Below are positions 11,952 through 25,000 of a stretch of DNA of 64,000 bases, piece after piece. Location: contig JAJKFJ010022307.1 of NCBI GenBank assembly GCA_027382625.1, forward strand, positions 56,161 to 120,160. The letters are read 5' to 3'. The position numbers were made by a program, and so were the translations under genes. This DNA is from Tetmemena sp. SeJ-2015. Lineage: Eukaryota > Ciliophora > Spirotrichea > Sporadotrichida > Oxytrichidae. The notes under the pieces were generated by a model that was given only the letters and a program-made list of their open reading frames with translations, had not been told where the DNA came from and did no database searches. Within the stretch, counting starts at the first letter, position 1. The number at the start of each line of letters is the position of its first letter.

Positions 11952-13644
11952 AGATGAGTGAGCCTGCAAAGCCCTTTGAGTAATTAATGGGAGTCATGCC
12001 TAAGTAATCGGCTCACTGCCTTCCTACTTGCTACCATTATCTCCTCTCTGACCCTAGTTCTGAAATCATAGACTTCTACCCCACTTACTTTAGACTAGAC
12101 ATAAATGGAGCTCGGTATGCTTGGATGGGAGTGAATCTGCTGCCCTTTATTGATAGGCCTCGACTACTGAAAGCAATGAGGAAGGCTGATGACAATTATG
12201 CTAAATTAACTCAGCATGAGAAGGAGAGGAATAGTCACGGCAAGGTAAAATTATTCCTACAACAGTAAGAGAAAGCTCAAGGAGGGCTACTTTAAACTTT
12301 ACAGAAGTAACTCGAATAGCTGCCAGCCTCCATAGACATCATTACCTCTTTCCAAAACAAAGACTTAGTGAGTGGAATTGCTTAAGTGGTTAAAGCTATA
12401 ATTAAAATTGGCAAAAAACTGCCCAGACCTCATCACAAGAATAATTTGAATGTCCTATTTTCTTATATATATATTTACAAGTTCGAACTGACCGAGATTG
12501 ACTAGAATGAGGTGTTCTAGATTGCTTATGATTAGTCAAAGTACGAGCGCCACTGGACTCGTTTGCTTTAAGGAGTCTAAATGTAGAAGAGAGAAGTCTA
12601 GGATGATGAAATAAGCACCTTAAACAAAAAGTACCTGAATGGAGAAAGAGCTGTGATGATGCTAGAGAGAGTACTTGGCATCGATACCTCCATATCCTCA
12701 GCGTACAGACCTCGCATGGGCTATCAGAATAATCAAGGCCAATATGGATATATGTATTGCTGTTATTAGTAGTTTTAAATATGGGTAGGATAGGATGGTT
12801 TCAAATGCATTCAGTAATTACAACAGTAGCTTCTAAGGCCAAGATAGGTAATAGAGAGACAACAACTATGATAACAGGAGAAATTAATATGATGACAGAA
12901 GGAGTTATAACAATAGAGATAATTATCAGGGTTAAGGTTCAAGAGATAATTACAACTAAGGAGGCGATAGGGGAGGTTCAGACTCCATGCTCGGCAGAAG
13001 GAATTAGAGAGATTACTCCACTGATGACAGAAAGTATCACTAAAGTAAGAGATAGGAGTACTAGCAACCTTCAAATTCAGGAGGAAACTACTCAAGTCAT
13101 CATAATTAGGAGTATGGAAATGGTAATTGCCAGGGCTACTAACAGAGGAATTAAGGATCCTACAACCAGTATCAATAGAATGGAAACAGTGGCTCCAATT
13201 ATGACTAGAGGCAGCAGTAGCAAAACATAAACTACAATCTAAAAAATAATCAGCAACAATCCAATTACCCACAACAAGACAGATACAATTAAGCCAGCAG
13301 AAGCGATCAGTAATTTTATTTTATTAGCTCCTTAAATTTTAAATATGGAGTTTAGAACGGAAACTATAGCCAATAGTAGAGAAGCTACCCTCCTTAGAAT
13401 AATTATCAGCAACAGTAGTAATACCAGTCAAATCCTCAAGCAGTTTTGAATCAGCCCTCGTACTCAAATTATTTATTTAAACTAAGTTTATTTAAATCCA
13501 GTTCAGCAATAATCTCAACAGAGTGAGTTAAGGAGTTTATTGATGCAACTATAAAATCCAAATAAAACTAATTAAAGCGACTAAAGCTAAAATGCAGGAG
13601 ATAAGAACAACTCAAATCAAAATCGGTTCTAGGGTTTTATGTGA
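11942..13644 (+). CDS. XRN 5'-3' exoribonuclease, scrambled segment C (C-terminus)
   Basis: C-terminal segment of the XRN gene. It opens with the shared pointer ATCAAGTTTG and reads FEMSEPAKPFEQLMGVMPKQSAHCLP, then IDFYPTYF, INGARYAWMGVNLLPFID and RPRLLKAM, the conserved XRN tower and SH3-like neighbourhood. It continues into a long tail rich in Arg, Gly, Gln, Asn and Tyr (about 12800-13640), ending at TGA 13642-13644. The frame shifts near 12760-12790 and 13310-13500 beside AT-rich stretches, suggesting further IESs. There is no start codon of its own: the family sequence before it is segment B at 20889-22004. It follows PLRG1 by about 90 bp. Confidence 0.9.
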
Positions 13645-13755
13645 GGCTTTAATAAAAAAAACTTGTATTTTATAAATATTTTGACTAGTTCAATGAATAA
13701 ATACATTACATGACTCAAGTAAATTAGAAGGTAGTTTAATAAATATTGAGATGTT

Positions 13756-16700
13756 TCAAGCTTCGCAGATGCGGAGGAAGACATCTTCGAGCGTGCACTA
13801 GGATATTCCCCAGTCAGTTATTCTCAGCCTCTCTTTGCTTCTCTCCATTTCATTGAAGAATAGCTCTGGACGGAAACCCTCTGTTGGTACTTAGTACACA
13901 AAGTTTCCATTGAATTCTCTTATAAGCATTGAAGTTGGGATTTGATACTTGATGAATTCCATAATCCTCAGTACTACTTCACTCAACTCTAGATAATAAT
14001 TTTACAATCTGTGAATTTTAATAGAGATCCCGATCTTCATCTTCTTCAGTAACAGGAGCTGCTCTTCCCTTTCTCTTTCTTTTCTAAGGCTGATCATTAT
14101 CTCCGTTTTTTAAGTATCCTGAAGTGCTCTTCTCAAGAGACTGCCTTCTCCTGCGTTCTCTTTTTTGCATATGCTTGAGCAGTTGCAGCACTTTACCCCT
14201 CTAACAATTTATAAACAGGTGATAGCCTCCTCCATAAATGGATTTCAACCTAATTTGAGGACCTACGCATCTTAGAACACCATCAGTCACTATTCCTATC
14301 CTATCACATAATACATCTGCCTCCTCCATCGAGTGAGTGGTTAAAATTATCGCTCTTCTTCCTTTGACAACTGAGAGGATGTCCCATAGCTGTCTTCTAT
14401 TTTCTGGGTCCAGGCCAGTTGAAGGCTCATCCAAGTAAATTATTTTTGGTTCAGAGACTAAAGCTATAGCCACTGAGAGTCTTCGTTTCATACCACCACT
14501 AAGTTTCTTGACCTTGAAATGACGGAACTATAATTAAGTCCAAATAATAGCATAGCAATAAATTAAAGGTTAGTTATAATGGAGTAGAACCTCTCCTATT
14601 GCTTTATTGACATGGAACATTTCCATATCTGGTGGTATGCCTTTGAGTCTAGCGTAAAAAAGAAGATGCTCTTCCACTGTTAGATCACTCCACAGCACAT
14701 CAAACTAAGGACAAACTCCTATCTATAACTAAACAACCTCTAATTGGTCTCTGATATCGTAACCAGCCACCCAAGCGTTACCTCTATTAGGAGGATACAG
14801 TCCAATCAACATAGATATCAAAGTCGTCTTTCCAGCACCGTTTGGTCCAAGAAGTCCAAACATTTCTCCCTTTTTTATCCTCAAGCAGAAGCTTTTAGTT
14901 GCTGGCTTTGCAGGCCTCCCTCCAAACCCAGGGTAAACCTTTCTCAAATCCTTGATTATAAGAGGGTACTTGTAGTAATCAGCTTTGTCTAAGTTGTAAA
15001 CCATGTTTCTTTCTGCCTTTGCATCAGCGTCTTCAAGATTCATATCGAAATCGTAAACTAAAGCAATTATAATTACAATCTGACTTAATAAACTGGCCTG
15101 TCTTATTGCTCGCGCTCATGTTCTAAGTCACCAATTTCATCTGTGTCTCTCTTATCTCTGTACTTGCTTGCTCCAACTTTCTTGCATAAGTAGTTCCATC
15201 TCTTGGGCACTCCATAGTTCTGAGGCACAACTTAATAGAGATAGAGAGCTAGAACTAAGTAGACCAAAAATGAGAGATAGAGGATGACCATGCATATAGT
15301 CATTTCTTTGGGGATATCGAAAAAGTTAGTGATGCAGTTCTCGTAACCGCACTTATAACTCATGTAAACAGTTTAAAAATAAAGCATTAAGGATAATCTT
15401 AATTTCGAAATAAGTTTAGAAGATAAGGCGAGCGAAAGTAAAATTGGGGATGAAATAGAAGAACCAATCCATTTTGTTGGGTGGTGCATAATAAACCATG
15501 TTGAAGGAAACCGCAATTGTTGTAAATACAAAGGAGGTGATGTAGCCAACGATCTGAGCGTTTTAAGCCTTTGAAATGAATACTGACAATAAGAATGCTA
15601 ATGAGATTTGCGAAAGTCCCCAACCTAGTAAAGTAAAACAGAGAAGGGATAAATTCGTTTCCACAAACATCTGCAAGTGGAAAATCTTAGAGCCAAAGAT
15701 GAGGAAGATGAAACTAGTCACAAGATAGAAGAAGAGATTGAAGAGGAAATTCACTGTCCAATAGTTTGACATGCGCATCCCGTTTATTTTCATAATCTCA
15801 AGAAGTTTAGTTTCATTCTCCATAACAATTGCATAGATGAAAACTGGTAATCCCATGCACATACATAGTGGATAGATGAAAATACCAATTGCGCTCATCC
15901 CTCTTTGAATTTGATTATCAAAGTTAGGAGTGAAGGGATAAAAGTTCACAGCACTTATCACTTAAGTGTCATTGAATAGCATTCTCATGTAAGCCCGATT
16001 TATCACATCAGCTACAGCAATAAGACTTTATAAAGCGATAGAATATATCTTTTATTTATTAGACCTTCAATGGGAATCATGTTATAGGAAGTCTAATTAG
16101 TTTCTGGGTTTAGAAAGCCCAGCTTAGTAATTCCATTGTTTCTGTGATACTACCAATATCTGTAATTATTGACCTGCACATTATAGCTCAAGGTTTAATT
16201 ATTCGCCTCTTTAATATAGAATGCTCCATCAGGTAAATAATCTAGGCCCTCTGCTTCTTAACTTTTGTTCTTTAATATTACTGGCGCCTCATTAAGTTTA
16301 TTGCTGACATCAAGGATGTACTTATTCATTGAGGCCTTTTGTGGATAAGTCTCGTTGGAGAATTCTTAGAAATAGGGACTTGACTTGTTTGTCTGAGTGC
16401 ATGGACTTGACAAGAAATTATTCTTCCCACTAAGAATGCCACTTGATTCTGGATTATTCATCGGGGTACCTGAGTTATTGCCAAAAAACTCTCGGTCCGA
16501 TTGGTTGCTCTTTTCATCAAACTGATACATGTACCATTAGTTGCAAGAAGAGACATCGAATGCATTCGTCAATCGAGAAGCTGTGTTTTAATTTAAGCCA
16601 TTTATTACAGGAACAGGTACGAAGAATGTCTCGTCAGCGAATCCGATAAGATTCTCCATTCCTACCTCTCTGAAAATTACCATAACTAAGAGACCTGCAA

Positions 16701-17389
16701 TAGGAGTCATGATCTAACATAAATTTGTACACTTCTATCTCCACTATAGAGTCAAGTTCTTTCTTAAGAGGGCCCTTCTTTGAAAGCTGACTTTGTTGTT
16801 AAAGTAAAGATCTTCGTTTGATATTTCCGATAAGACACTTTCCTTGTCATCATCATCTTCATTTACGACAGCCCGAGTGTCATCATTTTCCTCTTTATCA
16901 AATTCATAGTCTCCCCCATCAGAGTTGTTCTATTCATCATCTGATAGTGATTACACATTCCTCTTCTTCTACTAGCGAGCAACCTTTTTATCTCTATTGA
17001 CGAGATCTTTAAGACCGTTTCTCTAATTAGAACTGTCATTATTGTAGCGGGAGTCAAGTGTCTCTCTTCGACTGTCATTAAGTGAGTAGTTGATGGCTTG
17101 GTTAGACAGACGAAAATCTTTTATGATGGTTGAGGATGTCCTGCTCTCAGCTGCATGATACTTAAACTAATCCTCTTCAAAGAGTGATAAAAGTCTGATA
17201 TGCATAAATTAGCAAAATTATATCCTCATTGTCACTATCTCCCCTTCGTTTAACATCCTCATCGGAAGAGCTGTTGCTTCTTTATCTTTTCTTATTTTAT
17301 TAATCCAGAACTTTGCTGTCTTCATCTTCACTTGATGAGTCCCTCTTGTTTTGAGGCGCTTTCTCCTTACTGCCGAAAATTCGCTTCAT
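13756..17389 (-). CDS. ABCA-type ABC transporter (half-size)
   Basis: Membrane ATPase of the ABCA family, ATG 17389 to TGA 13756-13758. The N-terminal ~190 residues are acidic and low complexity. A membrane domain follows with a large extracytosolic loop rich in Asn and Cys, then several hydrophobic helices (GIFIYPLCMCMGLPVFIYAI, NFLFNLFFYLVTSFIFLIFG). One nucleotide-binding domain has Walker A LLGPNGAGKTT near 14840, signature KLSGGMKRRLSVAI near 14480-14510, Walker B IIYLDEPSTGLDP and H-loop LTTHSMEEAD. The C-terminus (TLEDVFLRI) is typical of ABCA. Members move lipids, but the substrate here is unknown. There is a 38-bp IES at 16027-16064 and another AT-rich interruption near 14520-14580. 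Confidence 0.88.
16027..16064. other. Internal eliminated sequence, pointer GTCT
   Basis: A 38-bp AT-rich insert in the ABC transporter gene bounded by GTCT (minus strand; AGAC at 16023-16026 and 16061-16064). Precise removal restores EGLIAVADVINRAYMR in frame. There are no GT-AG borders in register. Confidence 0.75.
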
Positions 17390-17989
17390 TTTATTAATAT
17401 TTGTAATGACTATCTTTAGTGAGAGAGGAAGATTTATATATTAGAGATTGATGAATTTAAATCAGAAATAGAGAATATCTATTCTGGCTTGATACTACTG
17501 CTACTACTCAACTACATTTATTTCATCACTTTTGCAGCAAGCAATACAAATCTACTATCAATTAGAATAGCCTAAATTTGTCAAAGAGCAGATTTCTTTA
17601 GATTAAACGATAAATAGACATTAGATAATTAAAGCCAGAGGGTTAAACAGTGCAAATATCTGAATTGTCTGAGAGGATAGAAAATAATGAACTATGCTTA
17701 AGTAGCAGTAGTAATGAATCTAATTTTAAGTTATGAGTTTATAATAAAACGTACTTTGATTATAATACAATTTGCTAAAAAGTAAGCAATTTGATATATT
17801 GATGATGATTAATTCGCTTAATATATTATATATTATCACTCATTTAACTCCAATTCTAAGAATTAAATAAATATAGAATTGATTTTGCTTTATCAAATTT
17901 TAAAAAATAAGTCTCACATCAATTAAGCATGTTTCATCTCTTTTTAAAGTGAATTCGATTGTCAATTTGAATTTGTTGATATTAGAACT
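17390..17989. other. AT-rich intergenic stretch
   Basis: 600 bp between the divergent ABC transporter and the Q-rich gene. Strongly AT-rich, with no coding frame or clear repeat seen. It presumably holds both promoters and any somatic chromosome ends, but no telomere-addition signal was recognised. Confidence 0.5.
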
Positions 17990-20621
17990 ATGATGGAAAA
18001 TTTTTCATAGTAAATTTAAGCATCTAACCAACCAAATCCCCCGAATAATTATAACCATGCTAGCAAAGCAGCAGCCCTTAACTTTCTGCCCCAGGCCACT
18101 GCAAATATCCTGAGTCACCTGGACCAATAAATAATAGAGCAGATAGGTCAGCAGCTGCGGCCTCAGCAGGTTTTAACCAACCCTCTTCTGAGCAACTCCA
18201 ATATTGTGAGAGCAAAGGTTTCTTTAAACTAGCAGTAGCAGCATCCTTTCACAGGAGTGCCACCAACTTCCTCTTTATCAGCTCACTAGCAAACTATCTA
18301 ACTTTCGGGTCGCAGGAGTAAAATAGCACTCCCTAATCTGATCTTAAAGAAGCAGCAGATTAACTTCGAGAGCGATTAGCCGGGGAGAAGTTTCCTGCCC
18401 GAAATTAAAAGCCCCTCGATACAGTTTTAATAATCCCCTAACTTGCAACAGCGCAGTCTTGTATCTGCTGCGAGTAGGTTGTCGCAACAGCAGCAACTTA
18501 GTAACGCTAATTTTCACCAAACTTTAGCAAGGGAGGGGAATAACCTGCCAGCTGATGTTTAATAAACTTAGAGAGGGAGCATGTAGGAGGATGCCTATGG
18601 AGCGCAGAGCATCTAGAGTCGTATCCCGTAGCAACAAATGGCTGTAACTAATAAACCTAGACTATAAAAATAGCGTATTAAATAATTTGTTGCTAATTAA
18701 GTTTAGGTCTAATAAATTCTAGGGTCAGTAATTAATAACGCTAAAAATAAATAAAAAATCCTTGAATGGTGATTCAAAAAATTAAGACTTGAGCAGAAAC
18801 GCTCAGATGTCAGAGGAGCTGCTCAAGAAATCTTCACTGTTTAGAAGAGACATGCGCAAGCTCAATATCATGAAGGAGGTGAAAGATAATTGTATGTTGA
18901 TATTTGTAAAATCTTTGAGTGAAAGTACTGCTTGAGAATAAGCAGAAGATGGATTTGTTCTCTCCACCCAAATAAAAGGTGCAGCTTAGCATACCCATTC
19001 TGCAATTTCAAAATTAGGAACAGTCCGAATCATGCTTAATATATAGCTATAACATTTAGAGAATCAGATCTACGTACTCAGGAGGCTTGGATATTTGGTG
19101 CCGCAGGAATGAGTCAAAAAATTGCTAAATTAATCTTTTATAGTCCACCAACTTCCTCAAATTACAGGTTCCCTTTCCAAAGGAGATCGATCGGAGGTGA
19201 TGAGCTTAATCCCACTAACTCAAGTGGGCTCATCCTTCCTTCGCCCTTTGGACTTAACTAATCTGCAAGTTAGCCCACTAGCCCAACACTACCTCAGTAT
19301 GCTGGCTCCCAACTTTCGAAGGCTTAGCTCAACACACCATATTAAAAGACACCTCTACATTTCAGTTTCAAGTCCCCCAAGAGTGCCCTTCCCTAAGATG
19401 AGCAATAACTTCCTCCAAGCCAATGATAACACATAAGTTTATTCTTAACCAACTCCCAATCAAAATATATAGAACAGTGTCGGCCATTCCGGCCAATCAG
19501 TAGGTTCAATCTTCTAGAATACCCCTTCTTCAACAAACGGTGTAAGCTATGGCAGCATGATGGGCAAGATTCAACCTTTGAAGGTGTTCGACCACTAGAT
19601 CTTCCAGGACTAATTGATTAAGATAGTAGAGAATGCTTCTCTAGGGAATAACTACAGTAAGATGAACACCAGCAATAACACCAGCTACTTAATGAACGAC
19701 AGCCAGAACAACTCACTTATGCAGAGAGACACAGCAGCTGGAGCCACAACTCAAGATGGAGCCGTTGATCCAAGCTCGAGTATGCTAATGCAGCATTAGG
19801 ATACGCAGATATACTCGTAGTTGCTGAATGGACAGGAGGAGGACATGTTTGAGCAAACCTTTGAGGAACTGCTGTTGGTGCAGGACTATGAGGATGACGA
19901 GCCCCTTACTCATCCAGGGTGAGGTTGAGAACGGGGAAAGGGAAAGGAATCCCAAAAACCTTGATTGCGGGTTCAACTCCTTTCAGGCAAGAAAAATTTT
20001 CCAAAACAAAACCTTAAAACCCACAATTTCTATTTTAAATTTAAATTGCAAAGACTCTTTCCCTTTGAAACGGGCCTTTTGGGGAAATTCAGTGATGCAG
20101 CCCAGGAGCCTGACATTGCTTAGGTGCTGGACGACTGCAAGAAGGACCAAAGGAGAGGGAGATGAAGCAGACCCTCAACGAGATAATCAAACTCTCAAAC
20201 TTAAAGGGTGAGTCTTAAAAGGACAAGAAGGTTAACACTTCCTCCCTCAACAACTCTCTGAGCTCCAGTATCAGTCCTGAGTAGAATAGAAGCAGTTCCA
20301 CCAGAATAGTTAGTCACCTTCTTCCCTTGAAGATTAATCTACATGACATCAACCCCAGTCTCAGCAAGTTCGCCAAGGTTTCTCAGTTCCAACAAAAGCA
20401 AAGGTAGAACGAGAAACTGCACTAGGGCTTGGCTGAGAGCAAGAAGAGGAAGAAGGATGTCCTGGGGCAGATGAAGGATTTCTTCTAGGAGATGGGTGAT
20501 GCCAACAGCCCCGACAACAGGAAGCAGCTTCATGGATAAGAAGATCATCTCCAACTAGCAGATAGTAAATAGAAACAGCTTTAGCAGGTCCTCCATTAAT
20601 TAAACCTTAGACAAGCCGTGA
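17990..20621 (+). CDS. Q/N/S-rich low-complexity protein, function unknown
   Basis: Plus-strand gene with start MMENFSQQIQASNQPNPPNN and TGA at 20619-20621. It is dominated by Gln, Asn, Ser and Pro, with short charged helical blocks (SEELLKKSSLFRRDMRKLN near 18810-18870; SKFAKVSQFQQKQRQNEKLH near 20355-20420). The frame changes near 18700-18770, 18900-18950, 19190 and 19920-20090, so several IESs or indels are present. The stretch 19970-20100 has an odd run-rich texture and may be poorly resolved sequence. No domain is recognised; disordered Q-rich proteins are common in ciliates, so no function is assigned. It lies between XRN segments C and B. Confidence 0.55.
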
Positions 20622-20888
20622 AGCAAAATTATAAGCTGAAGAGTATCACAAGTTAACTTTATAACTAAGTATATGCAGCAGAAATTACTGCTCTATAAGC
20701 TTGGTAAGACCTATTTAGGTCTGGTCTAAGTAGTTTTCCAAATGATTGCTTCTTATATACGAGATAAATCGTATTATTTATGAGTTCTATTAACGGGTTC
20801 TTTTAATTTGATTCCAAGTGAAATTCATTTTAAATAAGGCGTTCATTATATTGTCACAGAATGAGAGTGTCAATCTATTAGGGCACTG

Positions 20889-20901
20889 ATTTATGGAGCA
20901 G
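20889..20901 (+). repeat. Pointer at start of XRN segment B
   Basis: ATTTATGGAGCAG, the plus-strand partner of the inverted copy at 9285-9297. Confidence 0.9.
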
Positions 20902-22004
20902 ACGCCGATCTGATCATGCTTGGGCTGAGCACTCACGAACCTCACTTTTGCATTTTGAGAGAGTAGTTCATGGGAGCAAGCGACAAAAAGTGCACTATCT
21001 GTAATGAGACAGGCCACTTAGACTCAGAATGCAAGTCCAATCCTTCAGGAGGGGCCAAAATCTAGCTCTCTAAAACAGTAAAGTTCCAGTTCATTAGACT
21101 TAGCGTACTAAGGGAATACCTATTCCTAGAATTCAAGGATGTTCAATAGAGACATATCAATCTATTATAGCTCATAGTATTTTAAAGAGACTACCATTTG
21201 CATTTGACTTCGAGCGCATAATAGACGACTTCGTGTTTCTCTGCTTTTTCGTAGGGAATGATTTCCTGCCTCACTTGCCTAGTCTGCATATCGGAGAAGG
21301 AGCTTTGGATGCTATTATGGTGATATATAAGAACTTATTGCCCTCTCTGGGTGACTACCTGACCACCAGTGGAGAGATAGACTTCTCCAAGGTTGATATA
21401 GTGTTCCACGACATAGCTAAAATAGAAGAAGAGCAGTTCAGGATGAAGAAGGCTAATGAGGAGAGACAGGCTTAAAGAGGAGGCTTCGGAGGTAGAGGCG
21501 GAAGAGGCGGCTACTAGAGAGGCAGAGGAGGGCACTAGATGCTAGATCAGTCTAGGGCAGAAGCAGAGAAGAAACCAGAGGAAGAAGAGAAGAAGGAGCC
21601 AACTGCGGAGGAGTTTGAGCAAAACCAGTTGAGTGAGATCACCAAGGCTCAGGAGGCTCAACTCAGTGAAGAGGAGCTGAACAAGTTAGCAGACCAAAAG
21701 ATGAAGGAGATCGTGAAGAAGCTGCTGGTGGAGAAGAACAAGAAGATTGAGGCAAAGTATGTGGACAAGGTGCAGTTTGGAACTGACGGATGGAAGCTCA
21801 GGTACTACAAGGACAAGTTCCATGTGGACCCCGATGAGTTCAAGGAGTTCACCAACAAGATCAAGCAGTCCTACATCGAAGGTCTGCAATGGGTCTACTC
21901 TTACTACTACAACGGCTGCCAAAGCTGGAGCTGGTTCTACCCCTTCCACTATGCGCCCTTCGCCAGTGACCTAGTAAACTGCGACAAGATAGTTATCAAG
22001 TTTG
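20889..22004 (+). CDS. XRN 5'-3' exoribonuclease, scrambled segment B (middle)
   Basis: Middle segment of the XRN gene. It opens with the pointer and [18 protein letters not shown], then a CCHC zinc knuckle [14 protein letters not shown] as in XRN2-type enzymes, then [29 protein letters not shown], an RGG-rich and acidic linker (21470-21620), and [20 protein letters not shown] with [10 protein letters not shown]. Coding similarity ends at KIVIKF and passes into AT-rich DNA, while the expected continuation is segment C at 11942. One IES (pointer AGAGAC) lies inside. The zinc knuckle favours the nuclear XRN2/Rat1 type over cytoplasmic XRN1, but this is not certain. Confidence 0.92.
21154..21191. 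other. Internal eliminated sequence, pointer AGAGAC
   Basis: A 38-bp AT-rich insert in XRN segment B with AGAGAC at 21148-21153 and 21186-21191. Removal joins FKDVQQR to [16 protein letters not shown], the conserved XRN order, in frame. Confidence 0.83.
21995..22004 (+). repeat. Pointer at end of XRN segment B
   Basis: ATCAAGTTTG, shared with 11942-11951. After it the sequence drops at once into AT-rich non-coding DNA. Confidence 0.87.
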
Positions 22005-22069
22005 TGATTGCTTTGATTCTAAAAGCAAATAAAATATTTAAAATAAAATAAATTAATAATATCATCATA

Positions 22070-25000
22070 ATGTATAACTGTCCCCAAGTGTTTCAAGACT
22101 CGACTATTTCCTCACCCTTGTTGATAGCTCTGCACCCTTCAAAGCCATTGATTGCATGCGAGCAGTCACTTAACATAGAGCTGCAGAATTTTAACATCCA
22201 GGGTCAGAAGACCTACATACCCTTCAACGCTAAATAAAACCAGCTCATGTTTTCCAAGTGTGGAGCACTCCTCATCGTTTCATTTAAGACTGCAGACAAC
22301 TTGAACTCACTGAGAATGATTAATCATGAGAGTGGATTGGATGTGTGCGATCCTCTTCTAATTCAGAGTTGTGACAAGGTGCGATTAGTCCCTCTGCCTA
22401 ATCCACTCATTCACTATGAATACTCAAAGACTGCTTAAAACTAAATAAATCGGTTCTTCATCATTCAGAGCTACTAGTTTAAAAATGGATCACCAGCTGG
22501 CTACTCTCTCCATATCCATGATATCAAATAAGAAAAGGGAGAAGAAAGCTACTTGCTATTAAGAGGTTTAGAGATAGTACATTTCTGGATCAGCAACTCC
22601 ACTTAGTTTCCTAGTCTAGTCGCAAGCTTCTTCGGACTTGAACATGCGCAGATTGATTGTTTGTGAATCAAATTCTTTGAAGACTTTGGAAGTAAACTTG
22701 GCAACTAAACAAGTCCAAGTGGCTATAAATAGTACTCTCTATGATTTATTGTTTTTATTTATAAGCAAGTTAAATTACCTCCTGCAATTAAGACCATCAA
22801 GATAATTGAGGAATACATTTTAATAATCTTGCTTTATGAATCAGGCGATATATAAGCTATAAACATGGCAGGAGGGTTGCTCTATGAATAAAAGCATAAT
22901 GAATAGAGTGGGAAGTATACTTGCTACGCTGTCTCTAAGGCTATATTAATTTGTGGAAGTGAGAAAGGCAGCACTGTTCATTTTAACCTTCTTAATGGCC
23001 AGTTCATAAAGTAGATACCTTTCTAACCTAAACTCCTCAAGCCTTTCTTTGTGGACTATCATCTCCAAGTCCCAGGAAAGTAGAAGCAATAGCAATCAAC
23101 TCTGCAGATAAATTGATAATTTGTTTTCTTCTTTATTGTATAAGATAACTTGCTGACAATTTTTGAAGACCACTCAATCCATACTACTAGATTAATTCTC
23201 GAAGAAGATTTTGTCATTCCATCAAGGAAAGAAAGCCTCACTTAAGTACTTAACTCCAATGCCACTTACGCTATCAGAAGTCTTAGTTTGCAGCTTTACC
23301 AGAGTAGAATCAACTCATTATGTTTGCTAAGAACGAACTTGCTTAACAAGGCTATGAGTATCAGATTATTGACTTGAACCCAGCTATAGATTTTTTTTGA
23401 TTTTTCTTTAAATTTCATTCTTCAGTTGAATTGAGCAAACTTCTCCCTAATATGTAAATGAGGACTATAAAGGGCTTAGACATTGAGAGGCAGTCTCTCA
23501 TTTATACAGTGATGTATCTTCAAGGCTATAGCATTTATCGACTTGAGAGAGTTCAAGCTCATGGGCTATGCAGTTTTAAGCCTTCAAGATCTAGATTCAG
23601 AGTATGATCAATCAAAAGCAGACAAAAATAGGGCTTTCAAGTACAAGCAATCAAAATCTTAGATTAGCAAACTATAGTGGTTGAAACTAATTTATCAAGC
23701 ACTCTGTTCAAATTAACCCCCTATAAACTGGGCCCTTAGCAAATAGAGATAATCAAAGTTCATGATATTGAGAGAGCAGTCCCAGATTTGAAATGGCTGT
23801 ATCTAAATTCTTTAAAATGTGTATGAGAGTTCGTACCAGCAAATACAGCTGTATCTTATTTTTGCTTGCTGTTTAGGATATCTAAAGCCAGAGATCTTAG
23901 AGCTCATCACTATTCAAATCCATCAAGACCATTTAGAGAGGTCAAGTGAAATGATTTATCAAATCGAAGGACAGATTATTGACTTCAAAATTCATCCCTG
24001 CTTCCAAAGAATATGTCGTCGTTCTCACTAATTAGGGATACTACTACATTTTCAACATAGCAGGGGGAGATATAAGAGCTAAAACTCAAGTTGAAATACT
24101 CTGCTGATCTATTTGAGATAGATCCCACAGGTCTGTTTGGTTTATTCAGGTGTGGAAAAGCACTCTTCTATTGTTGGAACTAGCCACTGGTGGTTTGGTC
24201 TTTGAATTCTCCACTCCATTTTTCAGCATTGGAGAATTTGCATTCAGCAACAATTGCAAAGATATCTTAGTGAGTGATAGTGCTCAAAACAATTCAGCCA
24301 TCTACGAACTCGACCCTCGAATCTACCAAAAGATGCAAAGACTATTGAATCTTCGCTATTTAATTTGTCTACATTTTTATATTGCAGCAGATTCAATTAG
24401 ATCCTCTCTACTGGACTAAATTTCCCATAATGCTTTAGACTACTCAGCAATTGTCAGATTATGAAAAGCAAATCCTCAGATAAAGAAAAAAGACTGAGGA
24501 CCCAAGCTACAACCCGCAAGCTTATCATCCCTTTTTAGACAAGTCATTCAACCAATCTCAATAACTCAATCAGACACTACTCTACTAGACACTTATGAAT
24601 AAATCCTAGAATAAAGCAGAATTTAAGAATCAAGGCTTATCTAAAAGAAGGAGCTAACTTGAATAGATCTTACTCAGGCTATAAATCAGCTATTAACTCT
24701 CAATAGAGGACCAGCCATTTAAAGTCCGCATCTGCGCAGAGACAATAAGTTTCTTCAAAGTCACCACCATAGAGGAAAAGTTAATCTCCCTAGAAGAGAG
24801 GCACCAATATCAATCATTAAAAGCCTTTAAACAAGTCACAGAGCTTTCTCGTATATAGGCTTATTAATTTTAAGCTCGATTAGACCTCAATCAAGATTCT
24901 AAAAGGTGTATAATAGTCAAAGAGCAAATGGAACTATTGAAACTGGAACTTACAGAGACTCTTTTCAAAACAGAAATCTCCTGCAGAATCAATAACTGCT

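Noticed and set aside
12757..13230. 157-residue plus-strand ORF in XRN segment C
   Set aside because: It is an out-of-frame reading of the RG/Q/N-rich XRN tail; the frame giving NNYDNRRNQYDDRRSYNN is the coding one.
15399..15623. Separate small membrane protein on the minus strand
   Set aside because: It overlaps the ABC transporter membrane domain in another frame and is a shadow of it.
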